Shown here: in pieces, positions 9,271-18,076 of the stretch
How the letters are laid out: the number at the start of each line of letters is the position of its first letter
How positions within the stretch are numbered: position 1 is the stretch's first letter
DNA from: Antarcticimicrobium sediminis
GTDB taxonomy: Bacteria; Pseudomonadota; Alphaproteobacteria; Rhodobacterales; Rhodobacteraceae
Assembly (NCBI RefSeq): GCF_004348975.1
Contig: NZ_SMFP01000002.1
Location: forward strand, 372,001-436,000
DNA: 64,000 nt
Direction: 5' to 3'
Position numbers and translations under genes: made by a program
The notes under the pieces: model-generated
Told to the model about the DNA's origin: nothing
What the model saw: the letters and a program-made list of their open reading frames with translations, nothing else
Databases searched by the model: none

Positions 9271-10023
9271 ATGGACAAACGAACTGTTCTCATCACCGGC
9301 GCCGCGATCGGGATCGGCCGCGCCGCAGCGCAGTGCTTCGCCGCGAACGGCGATCATGTGATCGTGACCGATGTTCTCGAAGACGAGGGGGAGGCCGTCG
9401 TCGCCGAGATCCAAGCCGCCGGCGGCAGCGCTGAATTCCATACGCTGGATGTGCGCTCGACCGAAGCGGCCGATGCCTTGGTTGCCGATCTGAACCTGCG
9501 TTTCGGCGGTATCGACGTCATCGTTGCCAATGCGGGGATCGCTCTGCGCGTCCCGATGTCGGAAATGACCGATGAGAAATGGCACCAGACGATCGACGTC
9601 GATCTGTACGGCATGATGCGTGTGATCCGCCCGGCACTGCCTGCGATGAAGCCGGGCGCGTCGATCATCTGCCTCTCGTCGATCATGGGGACAGCCTATG
9701 GCTGGAACGAACATGTGCAGTATTCAACGGCGAAATCCGGTGTTGTCGGCCTCGTGCGGGGATTGGCGGTCGAATATGCGGACAAGGGTATCCGCGTGAA
9801 CGGCGTCGCACCCGGGTATATCCGCACGGCGCAACTGCTGAATCCCGGTCACAGCCTTGGGCCGGATGCTGCCGATATCGCATCCCCCTACATCCCGATG
9901 CGCCGCCTCGGAGATCCGGCGGAAATCGCCAGTGTCATCAAGTTTCTCGCGTCCTCCGATGCCTCCTACCTCACTGGGCAGGTTGTGACGGTGGATGGGG
10001 GGCTGACCCCCGGCCGGTACTGA
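9271..10023 (+). CDS. short-chain dehydrogenase/reductase (second of two)
   Basis: A 250-residue SDR with the cofactor motif TGAAIGIG, NAG, a Ser in LSSIMG, the catalytic YSTAK motif and a normal VDGGLTPG C-terminus. I start it at ATG 9271 because the Rossmann fold begins immediately (MDKRTVLITG). The open frame runs back to 9166 inside the previous gene, but no domain supports that extension. The two adjacent SDRs are clearly different sequences, not a fresh duplication, and could act on successive intermediates. Confidence 0.87.
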   Translation: MDKRTVLITGAAIGIGRAAAQCFAANGDHVIVTDVLEDEGEAVVAEIQAAGGSAEFHTLDVRSTEAADALVADLNLRFGGIDVIVANAGIALRVPMSEMTDEKWHQTIDVDLYGMMRVIRPALPAMKPGASIICLSSIMGTAYGWNEHVQYSTAKSGVVGLVRGLAVEYADKGIRVNGVAPGYIRTAQLLNPGHSLGPDAADIASPYIPMRRLGDPAEIASVIKFLASSDASYLTGQVVTVDGGLTPGRY

Positions 10024-10101
10024 GGTCGCCAATCACAAGGGGCGTCCAACGCCCTGATCATTCCGCTCACTATCAACTCGTCATCAATAGGGAATAACAT
10101 C

Positions 10102-11322
10102 ATGACAGTTAAATCAAACCGTCGATCATTTCTGAAATACGGGGCCGCCGCCGGCGCTGCTGTCGTCGGCACCAGTTTGCACCCATGGTCGCGCATGGCA
10201 TATGCCGCCAATATGGGTGATCAGAAACTGCGGACCACGGGCCTGTCGACCACGGTTCAGGATCGCATCCTCGAAATGTTCAAGGCCCAGTCCGGCGTTG
10301 GCTCCGTGTCCGGTACGCCATCGACCTATCCGGATGCGCAGACCAAGATTCTTTCTGGGTCAGCCGACTATGACGTTTGGGAAATCATCGCCGAGCGCCT
10401 TCCCGCTCTGATCGCCACCGACAACGTGGACCCGATTCCGGTGTCGGAAATCAAGAACTGGGCGTCGATCCGCGATACCTTCACCAAGGTTGACCCGAAG
10501 TGGGATGCGCGCGCGCAAATCTCTGGTCAGATCTGGGCGGACAAGGCACAGACCGAGCTTTACATGGTGCCGGCCGTCTACAACTACGACTCCATCGGGT
10601 ACAATCCGGAGGTTCTGTCCGCTGAAGAAGCCAACACTTGGACTGCGCTGTTCGACCCGAAATGGAAAGGCAAGTCCGGCCTTAATGTCGATCCCCTGAT
10701 CGCCTTCGGTCAAGCCATTCTGGCGATGAACTCGCTTGGCCTTATCGAAGCCAAGAACGCCGGCAACCCGACGATGGCGGAAATCGATGAAGCCGCGAAA
10801 TTCCTGATCTCGAAGAAAAAGGAAGGTCAGTTCCGCGCGCTTTGGGGCGACTTCGGCGAGTTGGTGAACCTGATGGCCTCGGGCGAGATGGTCGTCTGCG
10901 ACGCATGGCAGCCTGCGGTCATGGCCGTGAAGGCCCAGGGCAAACCCTCCAAATACGCCACCCCGAAAGAAGGCTATCGTGGCTGGGCTATCGGTCCGTC
11001 AATGCTGAAGGGGACCGCGAACCGCGAAGCGGTCATCGCATACGCCGACTTCTGGCTGTCGGGTCAACCGGGCGTCACCGTGACCGAGCAGGGGTATTAT
11101 TCGCCGTCCAAGAACATCAAGGACGTGATGGACCCCGACAAATACGCCTTCTGGTATGAAGGCCAGCCTTGGAAAGGCGAAGCCGAGCGCGGCATCAATC
11201 CCGGCGACCTGCGGGATGGCGGTTCGCTCGAGGAACGCGCTTCCAACGTGGCCTACTGGCACCAGTGGCCGGACGAATACGACCACCTGATCATGCGTTG
11301 GGACGAATTCCTGAACGCATAA
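10102..11322 (+). CDS. ABC transporter extracellular solute-binding protein, Tat-exported
   Basis: A PotD/PotF-type periplasmic binding protein of 406 residues. The N-terminus has a twin-arginine signal (NRRSFLK, Arg 7-8), a hydrophobic stretch and a likely cleavage after AYA near residue 35, so the protein should be exported folded. The body shows the family pattern PAVYNYDSIGYN and, near the end, EQGYYSPSKN. It is collinear with the signal-less homologue at 14795-15988. A GC-rich stem-loop follows the stop and could raise the amount of this mRNA segment. Confidence 0.92.
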   Translation: MTVKSNRRSFLKYGAAAGAAVVGTSLHPWSRMAYAANMGDQKLRTTGLSTTVQDRILEMFKAQSGVGSVSGTPSTYPDAQTKILSGSADYDVWEIIAERLPALIATDNVDPIPVSEIKNWASIRDTFTKVDPKWDARAQISGQIWADKAQTELYMVPAVYNYDSIGYNPEVLSAEEANTWTALFDPKWKGKSGLNVDPLIAFGQAILAMNSLGLIEAKNAGNPTMAEIDEAAKFLISKKKEGQFRALWGDFGELVNLMASGEMVVCDAWQPAVMAVKAQGKPSKYATPKEGYRGWAIGPSMLKGTANREAVIAYADFWLSGQPGVTVTEQGYYSPSKNIKDVMDPDKYAFWYEGQPWKGEAERGINPGDLRDGGSLEERASNVAYWHQWPDEYDHLIMRWDEFLNA

Positions 11323-11331
11323 TCTTCCCGT

Positions 11332-11367
11332 GACCGGGCGGCGCGCGCTTCCCTGCGCCGCCCGGTC
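11332..11367 (+). other. GC-rich stem-loop after the binding-protein gene
   Basis: A perfect 13-bp inverted repeat (GACCGGGCGGCGC with GCGCCGCCCGGTC) encloses a 10-base loop. No T-tract follows, and the operon continues into an ATPase gene. It therefore looks more like an mRNA-stabilising or partial-attenuation hairpin than a full terminator. Confidence 0.65.
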
Positions 11368-11402
11368 CATTCCTTACCGACTCAACACGAGGGCTGACCC
11401 CT

Positions 11403-12470
11403 ATGCTCCATGATCTTGAGCTGATTTCCGTCGGCAAAACCTATCCCGATGGCACCGTCGCCGTTTCCGATTTCGATCTGAAAGTGGAGAAGGGTGAATT
11501 CGTTGCTTTTCTCGGCCCGTCCGGCTGCGGCAAATCCACGACCCTGCGGATGATCGCGGGGTTCGAGGATATCACCAACGGCGAAGTCATGATGATGGGG
11601 CACAACATGACCCACGTGCCGCCGGAAAAGCGGCCGACCTCGATGATCTTTCAGAATTACGCGCTGTTTCCGCATATGAATGTGCGCGAAAACGTGGCCT
11701 TCGGACTTGATGTCAAAGGCATGCCGAAAGCGGAACGCGATCGCAAGGTGGACCGCATTCTCGACATGTTCAATCTTGATCCCGTTGCAAATCGCAAGGC
11801 CGACAAGCTTTCGGGGGGGCAGCGTCAGCGGATCGCCCTGGCCCGTGGGCTCGTGGTGGAACCCGAGATCCTGCTGCTCGACGAACCTCTCGGTGCGCTC
11901 GATGCCAACCTGCGCCGGATCATCCAGAACGAATTGAAGCTGTTGCAGCGCGAATTGGGCATCACGTTCATCTTTGTGACCCATGCGCAATCGGAGGCTC
12001 TTGGCCTGTCCGATCGTGTCGTTGTCATGTCGAACGGCGTCGTCGAACAGATCTCGCCGCCGCAGCAGTTGTACCGCCGCCCGCAAACCCCGTTCGTCGC
12101 CGATTTCATCGGTTCAAACACGTTGATAGAGGGCAAACCCCTCGGGGCGGGCGCCCCCGGTTTCGGGCGCCTCGACAGCCCTGTCGGCAGGATCGAAGGG
12201 GTTGGCCAGGGCAACGAAACGCTCGCCGTCATCCCTGCAGAAGCCTTCCGTATCGTGCCGCAGAACACGGACGGGGAAATCACGCTCTCTGGCACACTCA
12301 TCGAACGCAAGCTTGTCGGTGCTGTGGGCCATCTCAACGTGCGTCTCGCCGATGCGCGCGAGATTTCCGTTGAAGTCAGTGCGGATCGCCCTGAGGTGCG
12401 GGCGCTGGCGCTTGGCGCGTCGGTCACGCTCGGCGTCGATCCCAACTCAGTCACTCTCGTTCACGCTTAA
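11403..12470 (+). CDS. ABC transporter ATP-binding protein (PotA-like), intact
   Basis: The second nucleotide-binding subunit of the cluster, 355 residues. All catalytic elements are present: Walker [10 protein letters not shown] (38-46), Q-loop FQN, signature LSGGQ (137-141), Walker B ILLLDEP (156-162) and the H-loop His 194 in FVTHAQ. A TOBE domain occupies the C-terminal third. The partner at 5728 lacks the His at the equivalent position, so the two may form an asymmetric heterodimer under the single pair of permeases. Confidence 0.92.
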   Translation: MLHDLELISVGKTYPDGTVAVSDFDLKVEKGEFVAFLGPSGCGKSTTLRMIAGFEDITNGEVMMMGHNMTHVPPEKRPTSMIFQNYALFPHMNVRENVAFGLDVKGMPKAERDRKVDRILDMFNLDPVANRKADKLSGGQRQRIALARGLVVEPEILLLDEPLGALDANLRRIIQNELKLLQRELGITFIFVTHAQSEALGLSDRVVVMSNGVVEQISPPQQLYRRPQTPFVADFIGSNTLIEGKPLGAGAPGFGRLDSPVGRIEGVGQGNETLAVIPAEAFRIVPQNTDGEITLSGTLIERKLVGAVGHLNVRLADAREISVEVSADRPEVRALALGASVTLGVDPNSVTLVHA

Positions 12471-12493
12471 CTACACAAAAGGAGAATACTCTC

Positions 12494-13372
12494 ATGGCTA
12501 AAGAAATTCTTGTCGGTTTCGGTATCGATGTGGACGCAGTCGCCGGCTGGCTCGGCTCCTATGGCGGCGAAGACAGCCCGGATGACATCTCGCGCGGGAT
12601 CTTTGCCGGCGAAGTCGGCTCGATGCGTCTGCTCGATCTGTTCGACAAGTTCGGGATCACGACCACATGGTTCGTTCCGGGGCACTCGGCAGAGACCTTT
12701 CCCGAACAGATGAAAGAGGTCGCGAAGCGGGGCCACGAAATCGGCATTCACGGCTATAGCCACGAAAACCCGATCGCGATGACTGCGGAGCAGGAAGAAG
12801 CCGTGCTCGATAAGTGCATCGGCCTCATCACCGAGCTTTCCGGCAAGCGCCCGACCGGCTATGTCGCACCGTGGTGGGAATTTTCCAACGTCACCAACGA
12901 GATGCTTCTGAAGAAGGGCATCAAGTATGACCACTCTCTGATGCACAACGACTTCTCGCCCTATCGTGTGCGGGTCGGGGACACATGGACCAAGATCGAT
13001 TATGCGGGCAAGCCCGAAGACTGGATGAAGCCGCTCGTGCGGGGCGAAGAAACCGACCTGATCGAAATCCCCGCCAACTGGTATCTCGATGACCTTCCGC
13101 CGATGATGTTCATCAAGAAGTCGCCAAACTCGCATGGGTTCGTGAATCCGCGCGACATCGAACAGATGTGGAAGGACCAGTTCGACTGGGTCTATGAAAA
13201 CATGGATTACGCGGTCTTCCCGATCACCATCCACCCTGATGTTTCGGGCCGTCCGCAGGTGCTTCTCATGCTTGAACGCCTCTTCAATCACATCAAGTCG
13301 CATGACGGCGTGAAATTCGTCACCATGAACGAAATGGCTGACAACTACGACAAGAAGTTCCCGCGCGGCTAA
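12494..13372 (+). CDS. polysaccharide-deacetylase-fold hydrolase, cyclic-imide-hydrolase/PuuE-like
   Basis: A cytoplasmic 292-residue enzyme with a NodB-type fold and no signal peptide. The family start [20 protein letters not shown] carries the motif-1 acids (Asp12, Asp14), and HGYSH (His86 and His90) is the motif-2 pair. Soluble proteins of this length and pattern include allantoinase PuuE and, as I recall, bacterial cyclic imide hydrolases, rather than cell-wall deacetylases. An AAAGGAGAATA ribosome-binding site precedes the ATG. Flanking by an importer and an asparaginase favours hydrolysis of a small cyclic amide or imide. That substrate is inferred. Confidence 0.75.
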   Translation: MAKEILVGFGIDVDAVAGWLGSYGGEDSPDDISRGIFAGEVGSMRLLDLFDKFGITTTWFVPGHSAETFPEQMKEVAKRGHEIGIHGYSHENPIAMTAEQEEAVLDKCIGLITELSGKRPTGYVAPWWEFSNVTNEMLLKKGIKYDHSLMHNDFSPYRVRVGDTWTKIDYAGKPEDWMKPLVRGEETDLIEIPANWYLDDLPPMMFIKKSPNSHGFVNPRDIEQMWKDQFDWVYENMDYAVFPITIHPDVSGRPQVLLMLERLFNHIKSHDGVKFVTMNEMADNYDKKFPRG

Positions 13373-13390
13373 CCGCTGCCGGATCTTGTG

Positions 13391-13417
13391 CGGACGGGGG
13401 CGTCGCGTTCCCGTCCG
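13391..13417 (+). other. stem-loop between hydrolase and small Cys protein
   Basis: CGGACGGG and CCCGTCCG form an 8-bp stem with an 11-base loop just after the hydrolase gene. No long T-tract follows, so read-through into the next gene is likely. It may set the level of the downstream CobW block. Confidence 0.5.
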
Positions 13418-13449
13418 TTCGTTGCAATGATGTGGAAAGGACCTGAGAA

Positions 13450-13779
13450 ATGTGTTCGCTGTGTGGGATTCTCGGATGCGATGATCATTGGACGAACGCT
13501 GTCGAACGTCCGGGGATCTATACCCGCAACCATGACAGCCAGTCGCGGCGCGTCGAGACATCGCGCCGTCTGAACGCGGCCAATACGGTTCTTTCTTATC
13601 GCCGCCTCAAGCTCGATCTCTGGCAGGGGCGGTCCTATGTCCTGTCTTCGCCCACCGGGGCGTCCAGCGTGTTCGAGGCATTGTCCCATCTTTGGCCCGA
13701 AGCCGAAACGCTTGCCGGGCGCGATTTTGACCCACTTGACGAGAACCTTATCTCATGGATGGAGGATCAGCGCTCATGA
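13450..13779 (+). CDS. small Cys-rich conserved protein of unknown function
   Basis: A 109-residue soluble protein starting MCSLCGILGCDDHW, so Cys2, Cys5, Cys10 and His13 are clustered at the extreme N-terminus and could bind zinc or another metal. The rest (SRRLNAANTVLSYRRLKLDL and a DPLDENLISWM C-terminus) matches no family I can name. I recall similar MCSLCG proteins beside CobW GTPases in other proteobacteria. AAAGGACCTGAGAA precedes the ATG. Its stop overlaps the CobW start (ATGA), which argues for a joint role in metal handling. Confidence 0.7.
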   Translation: MCSLCGILGCDDHWTNAVERPGIYTRNHDSQSRRVETSRRLNAANTVLSYRRLKLDLWQGRSYVLSSPTGASSVFEALSHLWPEAETLAGRDFDPLDENLISWMEDQRS

Positions 13780-14798
13780 CTCCCGTCATCCTGCTGACCG
13801 GGTTTCTCGGATCGGGCAAAACCACCCTATTGCAAAGGCTTCTGACCGATCCGTCGATGCAGGGTGCCGCAGTGCTTATCAACGAATTCGGCGACGTGGG
13901 GCTTGACCATCATCTCCTCGACCGGATTGACGATAACGTGGTGCTGCTGAAATCCGGCTGTATCTGCTGCACCGTTCGCGGCGAAGTAGCTGATGCGCTG
14001 TCCAATCTTGACAGCTTGCGCACGCGCGGTGAAATCAGCTTTGACCGCGTGGTGATCGAAACCACCGGGCTGGCTGATCCCTATCCGGTTTTGCAAACGC
14101 TCACGGCCCATCCTGTATTGCGATCCCATTTCACCAATGGCGGTGTATTGACCACGGTGGATGCGGTGAATGCGGGAGGGCAGGTCGAGCATCGTGCCGA
14201 AGCCGCGCGCCAGATCGCGGCGGCTGACCGCATCGTGCTCACCAAAACCGATCTGGTCGCCGCGGATGATGTCGCCCGCCTCAAGCAACGTCTGTCGAAA
14301 ATAAATCCAGGTGCAAGTATCTATACGACCCTGGATTCAGTCGAGAGCCTCGTCGCCGGTTTCGGTCCGGGCGATCACATCGTGCCCGCAGCGCGTGCGA
14401 CGCAGCCCGAAGATCACGTTTGTGATGCACATTGCGACCATGCTCATCACCACGTTTCCCACCACCACGATGACCAACTCGGTATCATTAGTTTTTCGCT
14501 GATCATCGATGCCGAGATCGATTGGACTATGTTCGGAACGTGGCTTACACTCTTGCTAAATCGATATGGTGACAGGATTTTCAGAGTGAAGGGCATTTTG
14601 GCGATTGCGGGCGAAGATCGGCCTGTCGCGATACACGGGGTTCAACATCTTGTGCATGCGCCGACCCATATGGAGCACTGGCCCGAAGGGCCGAGACAGT
14701 CACGGCTGGTGTTCATTCTCGAAGACCTGTCCCCCGACCTTATCAAGCGATCCTTCGCGGCGTTCACCGGGCTGGCACAGGTTAGGACTGCGGCGTGA
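13776..14798 (+). CDS. CobW/CobW_C (COG0523) family GTPase metallochaperone
   Basis: A 340-residue G3E GTPase. Walker A is GFLGSGKTT (9-17), the conserved metal-binding GCICC is at 61-65, the guanine motif TKTD is at about 156-159, and a CobW_C domain fills the C-terminal third. A histidine-rich metal-binding segment lies at 214-231 (HVCDAHCDHAHHH). I choose ATG 13776 because it overlaps the previous stop and GGAGG lies upstream; ATG 13755 is possible. The family delivers Zn or Co to client enzymes, so the client here is probably a hydrolase of the cluster. Confidence 0.9.
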   Translation: MTPVILLTGFLGSGKTTLLQRLLTDPSMQGAAVLINEFGDVGLDHHLLDRIDDNVVLLKSGCICCTVRGEVADALSNLDSLRTRGEISFDRVVIETTGLADPYPVLQTLTAHPVLRSHFTNGGVLTTVDAVNAGGQVEHRAEAARQIAAADRIVLTKTDLVAADDVARLKQRLSKINPGASIYTTLDSVESLVAGFGPGDHIVPAARATQPEDHVCDAHCDHAHHHVSHHHDDQLGIISFSLIIDAEIDWTMFGTWLTLLLNRYGDRIFRVKGILAIAGEDRPVAIHGVQHLVHAPTHMEHWPEGPRQSRLVFILEDLSPDLIKRSFAAFTGLAQVRTAA

Positions 14799-15988
14799 GT
14801 GACCCACTACGAATTCTGACGACCGAGATTCAACCGTGGCGGTTGCTCAAGGCGCAGGCCGAAGCGGATCTTGGTTTCGAACTGGAATTCATCGAAAAGG
14901 ATTTCATCAGCGCCCAGCGGACAGCGGCTATCGATCCGGGCAGCTATGACGTCTATGATCAGTGTTTCCACAATCTTGATATTGTCTGGTATTGGCGCGC
15001 TATTCAGTCCATCGACACGCGCCGGATCACACATTGGGACGATCTCGATGATCTGACGCGCCCGATCAACACGTCGCGGCAACCCGGTCTTGGCGACGTG
15101 CCCGCATCGCGGCTTTTCGTTCAGCATGATGAGACATTGTCGGACAGCCCGACCGGATCAATCTCAATGTTGCCGACGTTCTACAACTTTGACAGTTTTG
15201 CCGTCGAAGCCTCGCAGATTGACGTCGACCAGGAGGTCACGAGCTGGGCCGAACTTCTCAACCCGAGATGGGCAGGACAGGTCGCGCTGGTGGATGAACC
15301 TGCTATCGGTCTGTTCGATCTGGCCATGGCGCTTTCTGCCGCTGGGGAAATGGAATTCAAGGATATGGGCAACATGTCCGTTCCGGAGATTGACGAGCTC
15401 GTGGACCACGCACGGCGGTTGATTCTATCCGGACATCTGAGCCAGTTCTGGCTTCGCGCAGACGAACCAGTGGAGCGTTTCCGCACTGAGGAGTTGAAAC
15501 TCGCCTCGATCTGGTCCCCGACCATCGTGGAGATGAAACGCCAAGGCATGAATATACGTCAGGCGCGGCCTGTAGAAGGGTATCGCGCATGGCATGGCGG
15601 CATGTGCCTGTCACGTAATCTCGATGGAAAAATGCTTGATAAATCCTATGAATGGCTGAACTGGTACCTCGATGGCTATGCTGGCGCGATCGTTGCCCGT
15701 CAGGGCTATTACATGTCCGTCCCCGACAGGGTGAAGGCGCATCTTCCCGAAGCCGATTGGGACTATTGGTACGAAGGCCTGCCCGCGTCGCAACACCTTT
15801 GCGACGTTGCGGGCCGACGGGCGATCTGGCCCGGCCAGACCCGTTCAGGAGGGTCGCGTCAGGAACGGACCCGTCATATCGCAATCTGGAATTCGACGAT
15901 GGATGAGCACAACTACGTCGTCCGAAGTTGGAATGAACTGGTCGAATTGGCCGCGTCGAGAAGCCGACACCATCGACGCGTGAGTTAG
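14795..15988 (+). CDS. cytoplasmic homologue of the ABC solute-binding protein (no signal peptide)
   Basis: A 397-residue protein collinear over most of its length with the exported binding protein at 10102. Shared blocks are YNFDSF versus YNYDSI, EGYRAW versus EGYRGW, ARQGYYMS versus EQGYYSPS, DYWYEGLP versus AFWYEGQP and a matching RSGGSRQER segment. It starts at a GTG overlapping the cobW stop (GTGA). An in-frame TAG at 14783-14785 rules out an upstream signal peptide. It must therefore stay in the cytoplasm, where it could sense, buffer or present the substrate or serve as an enzyme. No family function is known to me. Confidence 0.85.
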   Translation: MSDPLRILTTEIQPWRLLKAQAEADLGFELEFIEKDFISAQRTAAIDPGSYDVYDQCFHNLDIVWYWRAIQSIDTRRITHWDDLDDLTRPINTSRQPGLGDVPASRLFVQHDETLSDSPTGSISMLPTFYNFDSFAVEASQIDVDQEVTSWAELLNPRWAGQVALVDEPAIGLFDLAMALSAAGEMEFKDMGNMSVPEIDELVDHARRLILSGHLSQFWLRADEPVERFRTEELKLASIWSPTIVEMKRQGMNIRQARPVEGYRAWHGGMCLSRNLDGKMLDKSYEWLNWYLDGYAGAIVARQGYYMSVPDRVKAHLPEADWDYWYEGLPASQHLCDVAGRRAIWPGQTRSGGSRQERTRHIAIWNSTMDEHNYVVRSWNELVELAASRSRHHRRVS

Positions 15989-16001
15989 AGGAAATTCCGA
16001 A

Positions 16002-16985
16002 ATGAAACATGTGACCCTGATCGCCACTGGCGGGACAATTGCGTCTGCCCAAGACAAGACTGGCGGGGCGGTTTGCGCCGGGCTGACCGGGGAAACCCTG
16101 TTGAGCAGTCTTCATTCTCCGCTCGACGGGATCGCCGTGAGCGTCGAGAATTTCGAAGCGGCCGGCAGCTATGCGCTCGATCTTGAAACGATCCATCGGC
16201 TGTGCCGGCGTATTGATGACGTGCTTGCCGACGATGCCGTCGAGGGTGTCGTCGTGACGCACGGGACGGATACGATGGAAGAAAGCGCCTTTCTTGCCTG
16301 GCTTCTGGTGCAATCGGACAAGCCCGTCGTCTTTACCGGCGCACAGCGTCACGCGGGCCAACCTGATACGGACGGGCCGCGCAATATCCATGACGCACTC
16401 TGTGCCGCAGCAAGTACAGATCTGATCGGGGTCGGTGCGGTCATCCTGTTTGAAGGCGACATTCACGGCGCGCGCTATGTGACAAAGGCACATACTGCCC
16501 GTGTCGACACGTTCCGCTCTGTCGGGAAAGGCAAGCTGGGCGAAGTGGATCATGGCGTGGTGCATCTTTATGCACGCCCTGCACAACAGCGCTTGGCCCT
16601 CGATACACCGGCGCTTGATCCGGATGTCGAGCTGATCGCCCTTGGTCTTGGGACCACGCCGCGTCTCATGGCATTGGCGGCAGAGGCGGGGGCCACGGGG
16701 ATTGTCTTGTCTGCCTTCGGACGGGGCAATGCACCAAAGGGATTTGCCGATGAAACCGCGCGGCTGGTTGCCCGCGGTCTGCCGGTTGTCGTCGCCTCTC
16801 GCTGTCACGACGGGCGGACACGCGCCGTGTATGGCAGTGATAGCGGCGGTGTCACTCTGGTGGAAAACGGCGCCTTGCTCGCCGGGGATCTGTCGGCGGT
16901 GAAAGCGCGGCTGCTTCTTTCCGTGCTTGTCGGCAAGGGTCTGTCGAAGGGCGGTCTTGCCGTGGCCTTTGAACTTTATTCGTAA
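16002..16985 (+). CDS. asparaginase family amidohydrolase
   Basis: A 327-residue type I/II-fold asparaginase. The first catalytic Thr lies in ATGGTIAS (residues 8-15), and the second Thr and Asp lie in THGTDTMEESA near residue 87. There is no signal peptide, so it works in the cytoplasm. It ends the catabolic operon, 13 bases after the signal-less binding-protein gene. Besides asparagine, such enzymes can hydrolyse other beta- or gamma-carboxamides. In this setting it is a candidate for releasing ammonia from a half-amide made by the upstream hydrolase. Confidence 0.9.
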   Translation: MKHVTLIATGGTIASAQDKTGGAVCAGLTGETLLSSLHSPLDGIAVSVENFEAAGSYALDLETIHRLCRRIDDVLADDAVEGVVVTHGTDTMEESAFLAWLLVQSDKPVVFTGAQRHAGQPDTDGPRNIHDALCAAASTDLIGVGAVILFEGDIHGARYVTKAHTARVDTFRSVGKGKLGEVDHGVVHLYARPAQQRLALDTPALDPDVELIALGLGTTPRLMALAAEAGATGIVLSAFGRGNAPKGFADETARLVARGLPVVVASRCHDGRTRAVYGSDSGGVTLVENGALLAGDLSAVKARLLLSVLVGKGLSKGGLAVAFELYS

Positions 16986-17133
16986 GGGGTCGCAGATCAA
17001 TCATCGATCGAAGATCACCGCCCCGAGGAATGCGCCCTTGGGGCTGAATGAATTTGGCTGCGGTATTCGCCGGGGCGTTGCACTCTGGCGGGTGAAACGG
17101 CGCCGGGACGACAGGACAGGCAGGCCAAGCTGA

Positions 17134-17162
17134 AAAAGGCCCGGAGCAATGCCGGGCCTTTT
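17134..17162. terminator. bidirectional rho-independent terminator
   Basis: AAAAGGCCCGG (17134-17144) pairs with CCGGGCCTTTT (17152-17162) around a 7-base loop, giving A- and T-runs on both sides. It lies between the asparaginase gene and the convergent aldolase gene and can stop transcription from both. The 145 bases before it show no gene. Confidence 0.85.
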
Positions 17163-17182
17163 CGCATGTCAGGGCAGGGCGT

Positions 17183-18076
17183 TCAGCCCGCGAGCGAGGC
17201 CTGAAAGATGCTGTCGACGCTTTCGGCCAGTACCTTGTCGAATTCACCGTCAGTCTGTTGCGCCGAGAGCCCCTGTGTCAGGGCGCGCGAGAAGCTGGCG
17301 ATCATGCCGGTATTCTGCGCCAGCCGCGCGTTGGCCTCGTCGCGCGAATAACCGCCCGAAAGCGCCACGACGCAAAGCACGCGGGGATGATCCACCAGCG
17401 CTTGATAGAGGTTGGCTGTCTCCGGCAGGGTCAGCTTCAGCATCACCTGCTTGTCCTCGGGCAGGGCATCAAGGTGTTTGGCGATCTCGGCCTGCAGGAT
17501 GTCTTCGGCCTCGGCCTTGTCGGCGATCGAGATGGTCACCTCGGGCTCGATGATCGGCATCAGCCCATGGCTCAGGATCTGTTGGCCGATCTCGAACTGC
17601 TGATCGACCACGGCGGCGATGCCCGAAGGCGAGGCCGCGTTGATGACCGAGCGCATCTTGGTGCCATAGATGCCCTTGGACGCGGCCTTTTCCAGCAGCG
17701 CATCCAGATCGGGCATCGGTTTCATCAGCTGCACGCCGTCAGTCTCGTCGGCCAGCCCCTTGTCGACCTTCAGGAACGGGACGACACCGCGTTCCTGCCA
17801 CAGGTAGGTGGCGGTGGGGATCCCGTCGATATCGCGATCCATGGTCATCTCGAACAGGATCGCGCCGGCGATCCGATCACCGGTAAAGGCAGTCGATTTG
17901 ATGATGCGCGAGCGCATCTGGTGGATCAGATCGAACATGTCTTGTTCGGAGCTATAGGCATCCTCTTCGATCCCATACAGGCGCAGCGCCTTGGGGGTTG
18001 ATCCACCGCTCTGGTCGAGGGCGGCGATGAACCCTTTTGCGGCGCGGATCTGTTCGGTCTGTTTCTGTTTTGTCAT
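17183..18076 (-). CDS. fda: class I fructose-bisphosphate aldolase
   Basis: A Schiff-base aldolase that cleaves fructose 1,6-bisphosphate to dihydroxyacetone phosphate and glyceraldehyde 3-phosphate. The 297 residues begin MTKQKQTEQI and then show the family motif KGFIAALDQSGGSTPKALR. The FLKVDKGL and LMPIIEPEV segments carry the active-site region. I start at 18076; an upstream in-frame codon at 18187 would add 37 residues without homology. It is probably co-transcribed with pgk immediately upstream on the same strand, and a hairpin terminator follows the stop. Confidence 0.93.
   Translation of the reverse strand: MTKQKQTEQIRAAKGFIAALDQSGGSTPKALRLYGIEEDAYSSEQDMFDLIHQMRSRIIKSTAFTGDRIAGAILFEMTMDRDIDGIPTATYLWQERGVVPFLKVDKGLADETDGVQLMKPMPDLDALLEKAASKGIYGTKMRSVINAASPSGIAAVVDQQFEIGQQILSHGLMPIIEPEVTISIADKAEAEDILQAEIAKHLDALPEDKQVMLKLTLPETANLYQALVDHPRVLCVVALSGGYSRDEANARLAQNTGMIASFSRALTQGLSAQQTDGEFDKVLAESVDSIFQASLAG

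Noticed and set aside
14783-14797. Possible upstream extension giving a signal peptide to the binding-protein homologue
   Set aside because: An in-frame TAG at 14783-14785 precedes the GTG by only 10 bases, so no signal peptide can be encoded.
16986-17133. Open frames between asparaginase and the aldolase terminator
   Set aside because: They show no ribosome-binding site or family pattern; the region looks like plain 3' spacer.
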